Part shown: in pieces, positions 47,125 through 56,840 of the stretch
How positions within the stretch are numbered: the first letter of the stretch is position 1
How the letters are laid out: each line of letters starts with the position of its first letter
NCBI GenBank assembly: GCA_963704835.1
Contig: CAVPHW010000020.1
Span: 186,001-250,000 of the forward strand
DNA from: GCA-2746605 sp963704835
GTDB lineage: Bacteria; Bacteroidota; Ignavibacteria; Ignavibacteriales; Melioribacteraceae
Length of the DNA: 64,000 nucleotides
Reading direction: 5' to 3'
Notes under the pieces: generated by a model
Database searches by the model: none
What the model saw: only the letters and a program-made list of their open reading frames with translations
What the model was told of the DNA's origin: nothing
Made by a program: the position numbers and the translations under genes

Positions 47125-49524
47125 ATGCAGTTTGGATATTTTGATGATAAAAATAAAGAATATGTTATAGAGCGACCAGATACACCAAAATCTTGGAGTA
47201 ATTACCTTGGTTCCACGGAGTATGGAGCTATAATTACGAATAATGCCGGTGGTTACAGTTTTTATAAATCAGCAGCTCAAGGTCGTTTTATGCGATTGCG
47301 CTTCAACTCAATTCCAGTCGATCAACCTGGAAGATATATTTACGTGCATGATAGGGACAAGAAAGATTATTGGTCAACTTCATGGCAACCTGTAGGTAAA
47401 AAGCTAACTGATTATAAATCAACTTGTAGGCATGGAAGTGCGTATACTATTATTGAATCAGAGTATGACAAAATTGAAACTAGCACAAATTATTTTGTTC
47501 CGCTAAATCGAAATTTTGAAATTTGGAACCTCAAAGTAAAGAATAATGATAGCTCAAAACGTAGATTAAGATTATATACTTTTGTCGAGTATTCTAATAA
47601 TTGGCATATTCTTCAAGATTTTATGAATCTGCAATACACTCAGTACATACTTAGAATGAGTATGGTTGATAGTATTATTGATCATGGTATAAATGTTTTG
47701 TTGCCGGATGGTGATAGTGATTTTAATAATCATGATGGAAATCGGCATACTTTTTTGGGTTTGGTTGGTGCAGAAGTTTCTGGATTCGATACAGACCGAG
47801 AAGTTTTTATTGGAAATTATAGATCTTACCATAACCCACAAGTTGTTGAAAATGGAGAATGTAAAAATTCGTTAGCTTATGGTGATAATGGCTGTGGTGT
47901 TCTTCAAATAGATGTAGATCTTGATGCTGGTGAAACTAAAGAATTAGCTGTACTAATGGGAATTGGGAAAGCAAATCTCGAAGGGAAAGCGGCAATTGAT
48001 GAGTTCAAAAATATAGATAAGGTAAATGAAGAATTTATAAAATTAAAATTATACTGGCACACCCGGTTAGAAGGGTTTCATGCAAGCACTCCCGATAAAG
48101 AATTTAATAGCATGACAAATATGTGGAGCCCTTATAATTGTTTGATGACATATTCTTGGTCGAGAGCTGCGAGTCTTGTTTATAGCGGTGAAAGAGATGG
48201 TTTAGGTTACAGAGATACTGTTCAGGATTTACTTGGAGTGTTACATACAATCCCCAATGAGGTTGGGAAGCGAGTAGAATTAATGTTAACGGGGCAAGTT
48301 TCAACAGGCGGCGCAATGCCAGTTGTAAAACAATTTTCGCATTCCCCAGGGAATGAACATGCTCCTGATGAAAAAGAATACCGATCTGATGATAGTTTAT
48401 GGTTGTTCAACACTGTGCCTGCTTATGTGAAAGAAACTGGAGATATTGATTTTTATAATAAAGTACTTCCATACTCTGATAAAGGTGAAGATACCGTTTT
48501 CTATCATCTTAAAAAGGCGATTGATTTCAGTTTAAAAAGAAGCGGTTTGCATGGCTTACCTTGTGGACTTCTCGCAGACTGGAATGACTGTTTACAACTT
48601 GGTCATAATGGAGAATCGACATTTGTTGCTTTTCAATTAAGATATGCCCTTATAACTTGTATAGAAATCAGTGGTTTATTAAATAAGCCTGACGAACAAA
48701 ATTGGGCTAATTACAATCTAATAATACTTGACGAACATATTGAAAAATTTGCATGGGATGGAAATTGGTTTTTACGTGCAATTACTGAAGACGGATTGAA
48801 GATTGGGTCTCAGGAAAATGAAGAAGGAAACGTATGGCTTAATGCACAAACTTGGTCAGTTATAAGTAATTATGCTTCACAAGAACAATCTAAACTTGCG
48901 ATGAAAGCTGTAAAAGAAAACTTAGCAAGTGAATACGGAATTGCTATATGCGCACCACCTTATGAAAAAATTGATCCTAAAATTGTTAAAGCTCCACTTT
49001 TTAATCAAGGTATGAAAGAAAACGCATCTATATTTTCTCACACGCAAGGTTGGGCAGTAATTGCCGAAACTTTGTTGGGTAATGGAGACCTTGCTTATGA
49101 ATATTATAGAGCTTTTTTGCCAGCCGCGTTTAATTCAAAAGCAGAGATTAGACAAATTGAACCATATGTAAATTGTCAATTTACACATAGTAAGTATAGC
49201 CCTAGATTTGGAGCCTCAAGATTACCTTGGTTAACTGGTTCTGCCACTTGGTCATATTATGCGGCTACTCATTTTATCCTTGGAATTCAACCGCAATATT
49301 ACGGATTAAAAATTGATCCATGTATTCCATCCGATTGGAAAGAAATTACAATTACCAGAAGGTTTAGGGATATGAATTTTACTATCGAAATAATAAATGA
49401 AAATGGAATAAATAAGGGTGTTCAAAGTCTATTCATAAATGAGACTGAGATTGATAGTAATTTCATAAGCCTTGAACAAATGAAAATGACAAATATTGTG
49501 AAAGTAATAATGGGCAAAGTTTAA
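47125..49524 (+). CDS. GH94-family disaccharide phosphorylase, substrate open
   Basis: A 799-residue GH94 enzyme, starting MQFGYFDDKNKEYVIERPDTPKSWSNYLG. The catalytic motif is LLADWNDCLQLG (D488), followed by GHNGESTFVAFQLRYAL, which is not the cellobiose-type sequence of the GH94 at 41894 and is nearer to the chitobiose-phosphorylase arrangement (GGGES). RDGLGYRDTVQDLLGV and the phosphate-binding C-terminal QGMKENASIFSH are conserved. It may act on cellobiose, a mannose-containing disaccharide or another beta-linked sugar. Cytoplasmic. Confidence 0.8.
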   Translation: MQFGYFDDKNKEYVIERPDTPKSWSNYLGSTEYGAIITNNAGGYSFYKSAAQGRFMRLRFNSIPVDQPGRYIYVHDRDKKDYWSTSWQPVGKKLTDYKSTCRHGSAYTIIESEYDKIETSTNYFVPLNRNFEIWNLKVKNNDSSKRRLRLYTFVEYSNNWHILQDFMNLQYTQYILRMSMVDSIIDHGINVLLPDGDSDFNNHDGNRHTFLGLVGAEVSGFDTDREVFIGNYRSYHNPQVVENGECKNSLAYGDNGCGVLQIDVDLDAGETKELAVLMGIGKANLEGKAAIDEFKNIDKVNEEFIKLKLYWHTRLEGFHASTPDKEFNSMTNMWSPYNCLMTYSWSRAASLVYSGERDGLGYRDTVQDLLGVLHTIPNEVGKRVELMLTGQVSTGGAMPVVKQFSHSPGNEHAPDEKEYRSDDSLWLFNTVPAYVKETGDIDFYNKVLPYSDKGEDTVFYHLKKAIDFSLKRSGLHGLPCGLLADWNDCLQLGHNGESTFVAFQLRYALITCIEISGLLNKPDEQNWANYNLIILDEHIEKFAWDGNWFLRAITEDGLKIGSQENEEGNVWLNAQTWSVISNYASQEQSKLAMKAVKENLASEYGIAICAPPYEKIDPKIVKAPLFNQGMKENASIFSHTQGWAVIAETLLGNGDLAYEYYRAFLPAAFNSKAEIRQIEPYVNCQFTHSKYSPRFGASRLPWLTGSATWSYYAATHFILGIQPQYYGLKIDPCIPSDWKEITITRRFRDMNFTIEIINENGINKGVQSLFINETEIDSNFISLEQMKMTNIVKVIMGKV

Positions 49525-49549
49525 AATATTTAGAAATTAAAGGTACTTT

Positions 49550-50251
49550 ATGAAAAAGACGTTAGCGGGAAAATTAGCACTTGTAACTGGTTCAAGCAGA
49601 GGGATAGGAAGACAAATTGCATTAGGTCTTGCGGAATATGGTGCTGATGTAATCGTTCATGGCAGAAAGTTAGATCATTTGAATGAAACCTTGGAATTAT
49701 TAATGAAGTATGATGTGGAGTCTTACGGCGTTGAGGGAGATTTAAGCAACCCTGAAGGAGTAAGTTCAGTTATTGCTGGAGTAGAAAAAATTAGAGATGG
49801 AATTGATATACTATACAATAATGCTGCTATCAATGAGGATGAAATACCGATTTTAGAGTGTAAAATTGAAGTATGGCACCGAATCTTTAGTGTTAACCTT
49901 TTTGCTATGGTGGAACTTTGCAATGCTTTTATTCCGTATATGGTAAATAACAAATATGGAAGGGTAGTTAATCTAACCTCAGGAATTGCGGATAAACCAG
50001 AATATGCAGCATATAGTGCTTCAAAAGCTGCAGTAGATAAATATTCACGTGATTTAGCATTTGCAATCCAGAACGAAAATGTGCTCGTAAATTATTTAGA
50101 CCCCGGTTGGTTAAAAACAGATATGGGTGGAATAGATGCTTTATTTGATGTTGAATCAGTGATACCAGGGGCACTAGTTCCAGCATTGTTAGATGATTAC
50201 AACACAACTGGGAAGTTTTTTATGGCGCAGGATTTTAAAAATTTGATATAA
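49550..50251 (+). CDS. Short-chain dehydrogenase/reductase
   Basis: A 233-residue SDR with the cofactor motif TGSSRGIGRQIA, NNAAI, the catalytic serine in NLTSGIADKP and YSASK. VIVHGRK after the second strand suggests NADP(H). The substrate is unknown; in this place it may reduce or oxidise a sugar or sugar derivative. It lies 25 bases after the GH94 gene on the same strand. Confidence 0.8.
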   Translation: MKKTLAGKLALVTGSSRGIGRQIALGLAEYGADVIVHGRKLDHLNETLELLMKYDVESYGVEGDLSNPEGVSSVIAGVEKIRDGIDILYNNAAINEDEIPILECKIEVWHRIFSVNLFAMVELCNAFIPYMVNNKYGRVVNLTSGIADKPEYAAYSASKAAVDKYSRDLAFAIQNENVLVNYLDPGWLKTDMGGIDALFDVESVIPGALVPALLDDYNTTGKFFMAQDFKNLI

Positions 50252-50271
50252 TATTATAATGAGAAAATTTT

Positions 50272-51576
50272 ATGGGATCTAATCACACAATAAAAAAAAG
50301 TGTTATCCAACTGCTTGGGATTATATTTTTTTTAACTTCAGTAATTTTAGCACAGATTGCAGATTCTTCAGTTGTTGATAAAAACGGGCAACTTAGAGTC
50401 GAGGGTAATAAGATTGTAAATCAGCATGGCGAACAGATTGTATTGAGGGGAATGAGCCTTTTCTGGAGTCAATGGGGAGAAGGGTCAAAATATTATAATG
50501 CATCAGCTGTAAAATGGTTAAAAGCGGATTGGAAGTGTACGGTTGTTAGAGCAGCAATGGGCATAGAAATGGGGGGTTATTTAACAAATCCAACAACAGA
50601 AATGAATAAAATTAAAACTGTTATAAATGCATGCATTGCTGAAGGAATATATGTAATTGTTGATTGGCACGATCATCATGCAGAAGATCACCAAGCACAA
50701 GCCATTAGTTTTTTCAAAGAGATTGCAACTCTATATGGGGATAGTCCAAATATCATTTACGAAATTTATAATGAGCCTCTCCAAATATCTTGGGCAAATA
50801 TTGTTAAACCATATTCTGAAGCTGTTATTAGTGAAATACGTGCAATTGATTCTAATAACATAATATTGGTCGGTAACCCAACTTGGTCTCAGGACGTGGA
50901 TATTGCAGCGAACAATCCGGTTGCATTTGATAATATTGCCTATTCTCTTCACTTTTATGCGGCAACCCATAAACAATCTTTAAGAAATAAAGCAAAGGCT
51001 GCTTTAGCAAAAGGTGTGGCGATATTTGTTTCCGAGTTTGGAACATGTGAATCGACTGGAAGTGGAGTTCTTGATTACACTGAAATGGATGCATGGTTTA
51101 AGTTTATGGAAGAAAATAAAATCAGCTGGTGCAATTGGTCAGTTGCTGATAAAGTAGAAACTTCAGCTGCACTAAAGCCTGGGGCATCTAGTCTAGGCGG
51201 GTGGAGCGAATCTCAGATTACTGCTTCTGGAAAATTAATTAGGGATAGATTAATTAGTTGGAACACAATTACTGATGTGATTCTTGATGATGAAGAAAAA
51301 GTTCAGGATATGGAGGATATTAATAATATCCAAAATTATCCAAACCCATTTAATTCATCAACCGTTGTTCTTTTTTCTTTGAGGAGCAATAGTTACGTAA
51401 AATTAAATATTTATAACACTCTAGGACAAATAATTTTTAATTTAGTTGATGAAGAGCTCACGAACGGTGATTATTCAATACCTATAAACTTCTCAAATTT
51501 TCCAAGTGGGAATTATTTTATGAGCTACCAAATTAATGGAAAAAGCAAAGTAATAAAAATGCAGTATATAAGATGA
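50272..51576 (+). CDS. Secreted GH5 endoglucanase with T9SS sorting domain
   Basis: A 434-residue enzyme with an N-terminal signal (about 1-27, ending ILAQ). The GH5_2-like cellulase barrel covers about 37-330: LRVEGNKIVNQHGEQIVLRGMS, VIVDWHDHHAEDH, IYNEPLQISW (acid/base E168), HFYAATHKQ and FVSEFGTC (nucleophile E255). WCNWSVADK is typical of subfamily 2. A T9SS type A domain ends it (NYPNPFNSSTVVLFSLRS). It should cut beta-1,4-glucan or glucomannan outside the cell. The stop overlaps the next start by 4 bases. Confidence 0.9.
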   Translation: MGSNHTIKKSVIQLLGIIFFLTSVILAQIADSSVVDKNGQLRVEGNKIVNQHGEQIVLRGMSLFWSQWGEGSKYYNASAVKWLKADWKCTVVRAAMGIEMGGYLTNPTTEMNKIKTVINACIAEGIYVIVDWHDHHAEDHQAQAISFFKEIATLYGDSPNIIYEIYNEPLQISWANIVKPYSEAVISEIRAIDSNNIILVGNPTWSQDVDIAANNPVAFDNIAYSLHFYAATHKQSLRNKAKAALAKGVAIFVSEFGTCESTGSGVLDYTEMDAWFKFMEENKISWCNWSVADKVETSAALKPGASSLGGWSESQITASGKLIRDRLISWNTITDVILDDEEKVQDMEDINNIQNYPNPFNSSTVVLFSLRSNSYVKLNIYNTLGQIIFNLVDEELTNGDYSIPINFSNFPSGNYFMSYQINGKSKVIKMQYIR

Positions 51577-52745
51577 GTAAATTAATAAGTGTGAAATACT
51601 ATACCTTGTTTTTAACAATTTTACTTCATGCTATAATATTAGCTCAAGCCATTGATAATTTTAACGGCACTATTTCAAAAGAATGGAATTATTTTAGTGG
51701 TGATGGCAATGCAAAAGTAGATTTTGTCAGTGAGAATCGAATTGGCAAATTCAATGTTGATGCATCGAATGATATTTATAACACATGGTGGGCAGTGATT
51801 AAACGTGATATATCTTCTGATTTAGACTTATCATTATTACAGAAGGACAATTTTGAGCTAAGAATTGAAGCAAAAATAAAAGTTAGTCACTCACCTAGAC
51901 GAATAAATTTAAGTGTTAATACTCAAAGAACTACTGATTTTCATAGCAATTTGATGGAATATGAAATTCCCGATACATCTGGCTGGCACATTGTAAGTTT
52001 AACAACAGATAGATTTGATGCGATTGATAGTGACACCGTCTATGTACAACTTGCAATGATGGATTGGGGTATTGGAGTATTTGAAACCCAAATTGAATAC
52101 TTGAAGGTGGATGTTGTAAATAAAAAATTAGTTGGTCGTGATGTTGGGAATTTAGTCCCATATCATCTAAAAATACAAAATATAACAGAATATGATTCTC
52201 ATATTCCTTGTTTTGATGCTGCGATAATTAGCTCCAAATTCAAAAATGAGAATTATAGTAGTTGGCAAAATTATGCTAGGGGACAATCAGATAATCTATT
52301 AACTGTAAGCGGTGATCAAATTGTAATTCTAAAATGGAATTATGAATTGAATGATTCAGTTTTAGTAAACGATCATGGATTGCTTGAATTAAATTTTGAA
52401 TCATATCAGAAAGGTGATTTTAGTTTAGAAGAGTTATCACAAATTCGTTTAGTTGAATTAAATGTTGATAATGTTGATTGGAATGCAAAAACAGTAACTT
52501 TTAATAAGTTCATAAATGGTTATAAAGAAGATATTATTACAAATAGGCAACCAATATATGATTTAGATTTGGTTAGCCAAGATGGGACAAAGAAATTTTT
52601 TACAGTTTCCAAATTTGTTCTTCAGAGATTGCTGGATGGGAAATCAAACAGTCTTGCATTGTTTGCTATCGGGCCAATTATCGCTAATATTAGAATTGAT
52701 GAAAATGATAAACCTAGGTTACATTTTAATCAAATAGCAAAGTAG
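51573..52745 (+). CDS. Unrecognised exported protein coupled to the GH5 endoglucanase
   Basis: A 390-residue exported protein (signal about 1-26, ending ILAQ). The first 170 residues of the mature part look like a concanavalin-type or CBM-like beta-sandwich (DNFNGTISKEWNYFSGDGNAKVDFV... INLSVNTQRTTDFHSNLMEYEIPDTSGWHIVSL). The second half (about 200-390) has beta-strands with NFESYQKGDFSLEELSQIRLVELN. I do not recognise either part as a named family. Translational overlap with the endoglucanase suggests that both act on the same polymer. Confidence 0.75.
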   Translation: MSKLISVKYYTLFLTILLHAIILAQAIDNFNGTISKEWNYFSGDGNAKVDFVSENRIGKFNVDASNDIYNTWWAVIKRDISSDLDLSLLQKDNFELRIEAKIKVSHSPRRINLSVNTQRTTDFHSNLMEYEIPDTSGWHIVSLTTDRFDAIDSDTVYVQLAMMDWGIGVFETQIEYLKVDVVNKKLVGRDVGNLVPYHLKIQNITEYDSHIPCFDAAIISSKFKNENYSSWQNYARGQSDNLLTVSGDQIVILKWNYELNDSVLVNDHGLLELNFESYQKGDFSLEELSQIRLVELNVDNVDWNAKTVTFNKFINGYKEDIITNRQPIYDLDLVSQDGTKKFFTVSKFVLQRLLDGKSNSLALFAIGPIIANIRIDENDKPRLHFNQIAK

Positions 52746-52802
52746 AGAATTTAGATCGTAATAAACATTTTAAATAATGATTGAAAAAAATAAGGCACTA
52801 AA

Positions 52803-53651
52803 ATGAAAATAAGACTATTTGCTATATTATTATGTTTTGCTCTTTCAATAAATATCTTTTCGCAAACTGCTAAAAAGAATGAATTATTGGAAGGTATCGG
52901 ATTTATTGAAACAATGACTTACAGTGAAGAAGAGAACGCTAAAATTCTCAAACTATATGATGGACTAAGAGTCGCGGATGTTTCTGACGGTATGGATTTT
53001 ATGAGTTTACCGTTTGTTGGGCTTGTTGATCAATCTATTCATGCCGATTGGAAAGATGTTGACAATCTTACTCATATGTTCAGAGGTATTGCTTTGACTG
53101 TTAGGTATGTACCGACACAAAGAGCACCTTTACCTGAAGCAAATAGGGATTATAGTGAATGGGAAGGCGAGTTTTATAATAAATATTCAGCAGAACCGTT
53201 TACAGATATTATTCAAAAAGGAAACGCAATTATGATTGATGATGATGAATATGGAGATGTAGGTTCAATAGGCTCCTATAATATTTTAGCATGGTACAAA
53301 CAAGGTGCAGTTGGTGTTGTTACTGATGCATCATCAAGGGATACAGATGAAATTGCAATTGAAAAGGTTCCTCTATATCTAAGGAAAAAGGGAAGAGGCA
53401 TTAGACCAGGAAGAAATGAGTTAGAGTCAGTTAATAAACCAATAGTAATTGGTGGTGTTTTAGTTTGTCCTGGAGATGTTGTTGTTGCAGATGGTGATGG
53501 AGTTATTGTTGTTCCGAGAAAAGTGGCTGTTGAAGTTGCTAAATATGCACATAATATTTTAGCGAAAGATAAGGCAGCAAGAACTCAATTATACAGAGAA
53601 TTGAACATGGATCATGATAAAACAGTAAATGAAATTACATCAAACAATTAA
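52803..53651 (+). CDS. Exported RraA-family protein (aldolase/RNase-regulator fold)
   Basis: A 282-residue protein with a signal peptide (about 1-21, ending NIFSQ) and an RraA-like domain. Motifs of the HMG/CHA aldolase-RraA superfamily are GLRVADVSDGMD, the loop around AVGVVTDASSRDTDEI (Arg and Asp of the metal/substrate site), and CPGDVVVADGDGVIVVP. Related cytoplasmic proteins are 4-hydroxy-4-methyl-2-oxoglutarate aldolases or RNase E regulators. Export in a glycan locus points to a different, unknown role. The GH26 gene begins in its last codons. Confidence 0.8.
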   Translation: MKIRLFAILLCFALSINIFSQTAKKNELLEGIGFIETMTYSEEENAKILKLYDGLRVADVSDGMDFMSLPFVGLVDQSIHADWKDVDNLTHMFRGIALTVRYVPTQRAPLPEANRDYSEWEGEFYNKYSAEPFTDIIQKGNAIMIDDDEYGDVGSIGSYNILAWYKQGAVGVVTDASSRDTDEIAIEKVPLYLRKKGRGIRPGRNELESVNKPIVIGGVLVCPGDVVVADGDGVIVVPRKVAVEVAKYAHNILAKDKAARTQLYRELNMDHDKTVNEITSNN

Positions 53652-54804
53652 ATGGGGGAGTAATATTATTAAAAAATTATTAATAACTTTTGCAGTATTA
53701 CTATTGTTTTCTGCGTGCAAATCTGGTAATGAGGGTAGAATATTTCAGAGTAAATTACAAATATCCTTGGTTGATTCCAATGCAACATTTGGGACTTCTG
53801 CATTGTTTTATAACCTAAAAAAGAGCTCAGAGAGCCAAATAATTTTTGGGCATCATCATTCTACTGCTTATGGAATTGGATGGAGTGGCGATAAAGAAAG
53901 ATCTGATGTTAAGGATGTAACCGGTGTATATCCAGGATTAATTGGTTGGGATTTTGCCGATATAAATGAAGGGCAGCCTGTTACACGAGATCAATTAAAA
54001 CAATTAGTTCCTGATGCGTATGATAAAGGCATAATAAATATTTTTGCTTGGCATCTTCATAATATTGTGACTGATAGCAGCTTCTATGATACAACAATTG
54101 TTGTAAAGCATATTTTACCCGGTGGTAGTCATCACAAAAAATATATAAAGGAATTGGACAATGTGGCCCAATTTACAAAACATATCGTTGGTAGAGATGG
54201 AAAGGTTGTTCCAATTATATTCAGACCTTTTCATGAATTCGATGGAAGTTGGTTCTGGTGGGGTAAAAACTTTTGTACTCGAGAAGAGTTCAAAGCATTG
54301 TGGAGATTTACAGTACATTACTTAAGAGATGTAAGGAATGTAAAAAATATTTTATATGCATTCTCGCCTGATAGAAATTTTTATTCAGAAGATGGTTTTC
54401 TTGAAAGCTATCCAGGTGATGATTATGTGGATGTTGTTGGAATGGATAATTATTGGGATTTTAAGCCAGAAGGTGATGGGTTGGATGCAATTACCAATAA
54501 ATTGAAGATTCTTACCTCAGTTTCAAAAAAGAGAAATAAAATTGCTGCATTTACTGAAACAGGTTCAGAAAAAATTCCAAATAGTAAATGGTGGACAGAT
54601 GAATTACTAAAAGTAATGGACCATGACAGTATAAATGTTGCATTTGTAATGGTGTGGCGTAATGCTCATTTAAATCATTTTTATGTTCCACATAGTGGTC
54701 ATCCAAGTTCAGAAAATTTTATTGAATTTAAGAACAATGCAAAAATGATTTTTGCTGATGAGTTACCCAAATTATTCAATATTGATATCAAGTTATCAAA
54801 TTGA
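53629..54804 (+). CDS. GH26 endo-beta-mannanase lipoprotein
   Basis: A GH26 enzyme cutting beta-1,4-mannan. The acid/base glutamate is in RPFHEFDGSWFWWG (E203 counted from 53629), the nucleophile in AAFTETG (E310), and GHHHSTAYGIGW and GWDFADIN are also typical. A lipoprotein signal (KKLLITFAVLLLFSAC) begins about 13 residues after the only ATG. The strong ribosome-binding site GGGGGAG at 53654-53660 fits a start at the ATT at 53668 instead, just ahead of KKLLI. So the true start is uncertain. Surface or periplasmic anchoring is expected. Confidence 0.9.
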   Translation: MKLHQTIKWGSNIIKKLLITFAVLLLFSACKSGNEGRIFQSKLQISLVDSNATFGTSALFYNLKKSSESQIIFGHHHSTAYGIGWSGDKERSDVKDVTGVYPGLIGWDFADINEGQPVTRDQLKQLVPDAYDKGIINIFAWHLHNIVTDSSFYDTTIVVKHILPGGSHHKKYIKELDNVAQFTKHIVGRDGKVVPIIFRPFHEFDGSWFWWGKNFCTREEFKALWRFTVHYLRDVRNVKNILYAFSPDRNFYSEDGFLESYPGDDYVDVVGMDNYWDFKPEGDGLDAITNKLKILTSVSKKRNKIAAFTETGSEKIPNSKWWTDELLKVMDHDSINVAFVMVWRNAHLNHFYVPHSGHPSSENFIEFKNNAKMIFADELPKLFNIDIKLSN

Positions 54805-54807
54805 TAA
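54793..54807. promoter_or_regulatory. Candidate operator, copy 3 (perfect)
   Basis: TTATCA-AAT-TGATAA is a perfect 6-3-6 inverted repeat that includes the stop codon of the GH26 gene and lies about 105 bases before the SSS symporter. It has the same arms as the site at 44394. Confidence 0.45.
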
Positions 54808-54912
54808 AGCTGCATATTCTATTTGATGTAAAAATAGCTTTAAATTAAGCCTATTATCTTTCAAAAAAAATATGGCATTGTTTATGTGATAAATAATTAT
54901 TCTATAATTTAA

Positions 54913-56793
54913 TTGAATACAATTATGCAACTACATTTTATAGATGTTTCCATCATACTCATCTATCTTGCTTCAACTATTTTTATCGGTGCATATTTAT
55001 CTAAGAGAGCTTCAAAAAGTAAAGAAAATTACTTTTTAGGAGGGAATACTTTACCTTGGTATATGCTCGGTCTATCAAATGCATCAGGAATGTTTGATAT
55101 TTCCGGTACAATGTGGCTCGTCACTTTGGCATTTGTTTATGGTCTTAAAAGTATTTGGATTCCCTGGTTATGGCCGGTGTTTAACCAAATATTTTTAATG
55201 GTATTCTTATCAGCTTGGCTCAGACGATCTAAAGTTACAACCGGGGCTCAATGGATTGAAACCCGTTTTGGTTTGGGAACCGGAAGTTCATTGTCTCATG
55301 GTATCGTTGTAATATTTGCTCTAATAAGTGCACTAGGTTTCCTTGCCTACGGATTTATTGGTCTTGGTAAATTTATGATGATTTTCATCCCTTGGGAATA
55401 TGTCAATTCTTTTTTGCATTTAAATATTTCTCTTGAATATGTTCCCCACATTTATGGAGTAGTTTTTACATTATTTGCTGTTTTCTATACTGTTTTAGGT
55501 GGTATGACTAGTATTGTTTGGGCAGACGTTTTACAATATACTATTATGACAGTTGCTTCAATCGCAATTGCAGTAATAGCATTCACTGCCGTAGGTACTC
55601 ATGGTCTTAACGTTCCAGATGGGTGGATGAATCCATTTTTTGGACAATCACTTGATATAGATTGGTCAAATTATATCTCTGATGTAAACAGCAAAATTGC
55701 TGAAGACGGATATTCTCTTTTCTCAGCAATGTTCATGATGATGCTTTTCAAAGGAGTTCTTATTAGTATTGCCGGTCCGGCTCCAAATTATGACATGCAG
55801 AAAATATTGGCAACAAAATCACCTTCCGAAGCTGCAAAGATGAGCGGCTTTGTTTCTGCAATATTAATGCCTGTAAGATATTTAATGATTGCCGGATTTG
55901 CAGCTTTGGGAATTATTTATTACGATCAGCTCAATTTACTAGTTGCCGGCACAATAGATTTTGAACAAATTCTACCTTCAACAATAAATCAATTTGTTCC
56001 AACAGGCTTATTAGGTTTATTACTGGCTGGATTGATAGCTGCATTTATGTCAACATTTGCGGGTACTCTTAATGCAGCTCAGGCATACGTTACTAATGAT
56101 ATTTATCTAAAATACTTAAAACCTGATGCATCAAAAAATAGTATAAAGTTTACAAATTATACCGTAGGAATTGTTGTTGTTGCTGTAAGTATATTTCTAG
56201 GGATTCAAGCAAAAAATGTAAACCAAGTTCTGCAAATAATTGTATCAGCATTATGGGGTGGTTATACAGCATCAAACGTTTTAAAATGGTATTGGTGGCG
56301 ATTCAATTCTCACGGCTATTTTTGGGGTATGTTTTCTGGAATGTTAGTTGCTGCATTACCAATGGTTTTCCCTGGTCTACTTTCTTCAATATTCCCAAAT
56401 TTTGCTTCTGACATTAGAATTCTCTATTACTTCCCAATTATTGTGTTTGTTTCAATTATTGGTAGTATTCTTGCAACATACTTGACAAAACCAACTGACG
56501 AAGCAACGCTTAAAAGTTTTTACAAAAATGTTAGACCTTGGGGTTTCTGGGGCCCAATTCATGATAAAGTAATTTTAGATCATCCAGAATTTATTAGGAA
56601 TAAAAATTTTAATAGAAATATGTTTAATGTGGTTATAGGTATAATTTGGCAAACTACTTTGGTTGCACTTCCAATGTTTGTGGTTTTTCATGAATTTATT
56701 TATGCTTCATTGACTGGGTTGGTTGCTGCGATTACTACAATGATATTAAAAAAGACTTGGTGGGATCGACTTGGTGAAATGGACATTGAGTAA
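54913..56793 (+). CDS. Sodium:solute symporter (SSS family)
   Basis: A 626-residue SSS-family carrier with about 14-15 helices, of the SGLT/PanF type. Conserved parts are YFLGGNTLPWYMLGLSNASGMFDISG, the GGMTSIVWADVLQYTIM helix and LLLAGLIAAFMSTFAGTLNAAQAYVTND. The start is a TTG at 54913 or the ATG at 54925, both upstream of the first helix. It should take up a sugar or oligosaccharide with sodium. It stands before the GH130_1 gene (47 bases), which fits import of mannose-containing disaccharides. Confidence 0.88.
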   Translation: MNTIMQLHFIDVSIILIYLASTIFIGAYLSKRASKSKENYFLGGNTLPWYMLGLSNASGMFDISGTMWLVTLAFVYGLKSIWIPWLWPVFNQIFLMVFLSAWLRRSKVTTGAQWIETRFGLGTGSSLSHGIVVIFALISALGFLAYGFIGLGKFMMIFIPWEYVNSFLHLNISLEYVPHIYGVVFTLFAVFYTVLGGMTSIVWADVLQYTIMTVASIAIAVIAFTAVGTHGLNVPDGWMNPFFGQSLDIDWSNYISDVNSKIAEDGYSLFSAMFMMMLFKGVLISIAGPAPNYDMQKILATKSPSEAAKMSGFVSAILMPVRYLMIAGFAALGIIYYDQLNLLVAGTIDFEQILPSTINQFVPTGLLGLLLAGLIAAFMSTFAGTLNAAQAYVTNDIYLKYLKPDASKNSIKFTNYTVGIVVVAVSIFLGIQAKNVNQVLQIIVSALWGGYTASNVLKWYWWRFNSHGYFWGMFSGMLVAALPMVFPGLLSSIFPNFASDIRILYYFPIIVFVSIIGSILATYLTKPTDEATLKSFYKNVRPWGFWGPIHDKVILDHPEFIRNKNFNRNMFNVVIGIIWQTTLVALPMFVVFHEFIYASLTGLVAAITTMILKKTWWDRLGEMDIE

Positions 56794-56840
56794 ATCAAAT
56801 ATATTTTGTAAAGAGTTCAATTTAAAGGGTTTGACCTAAA

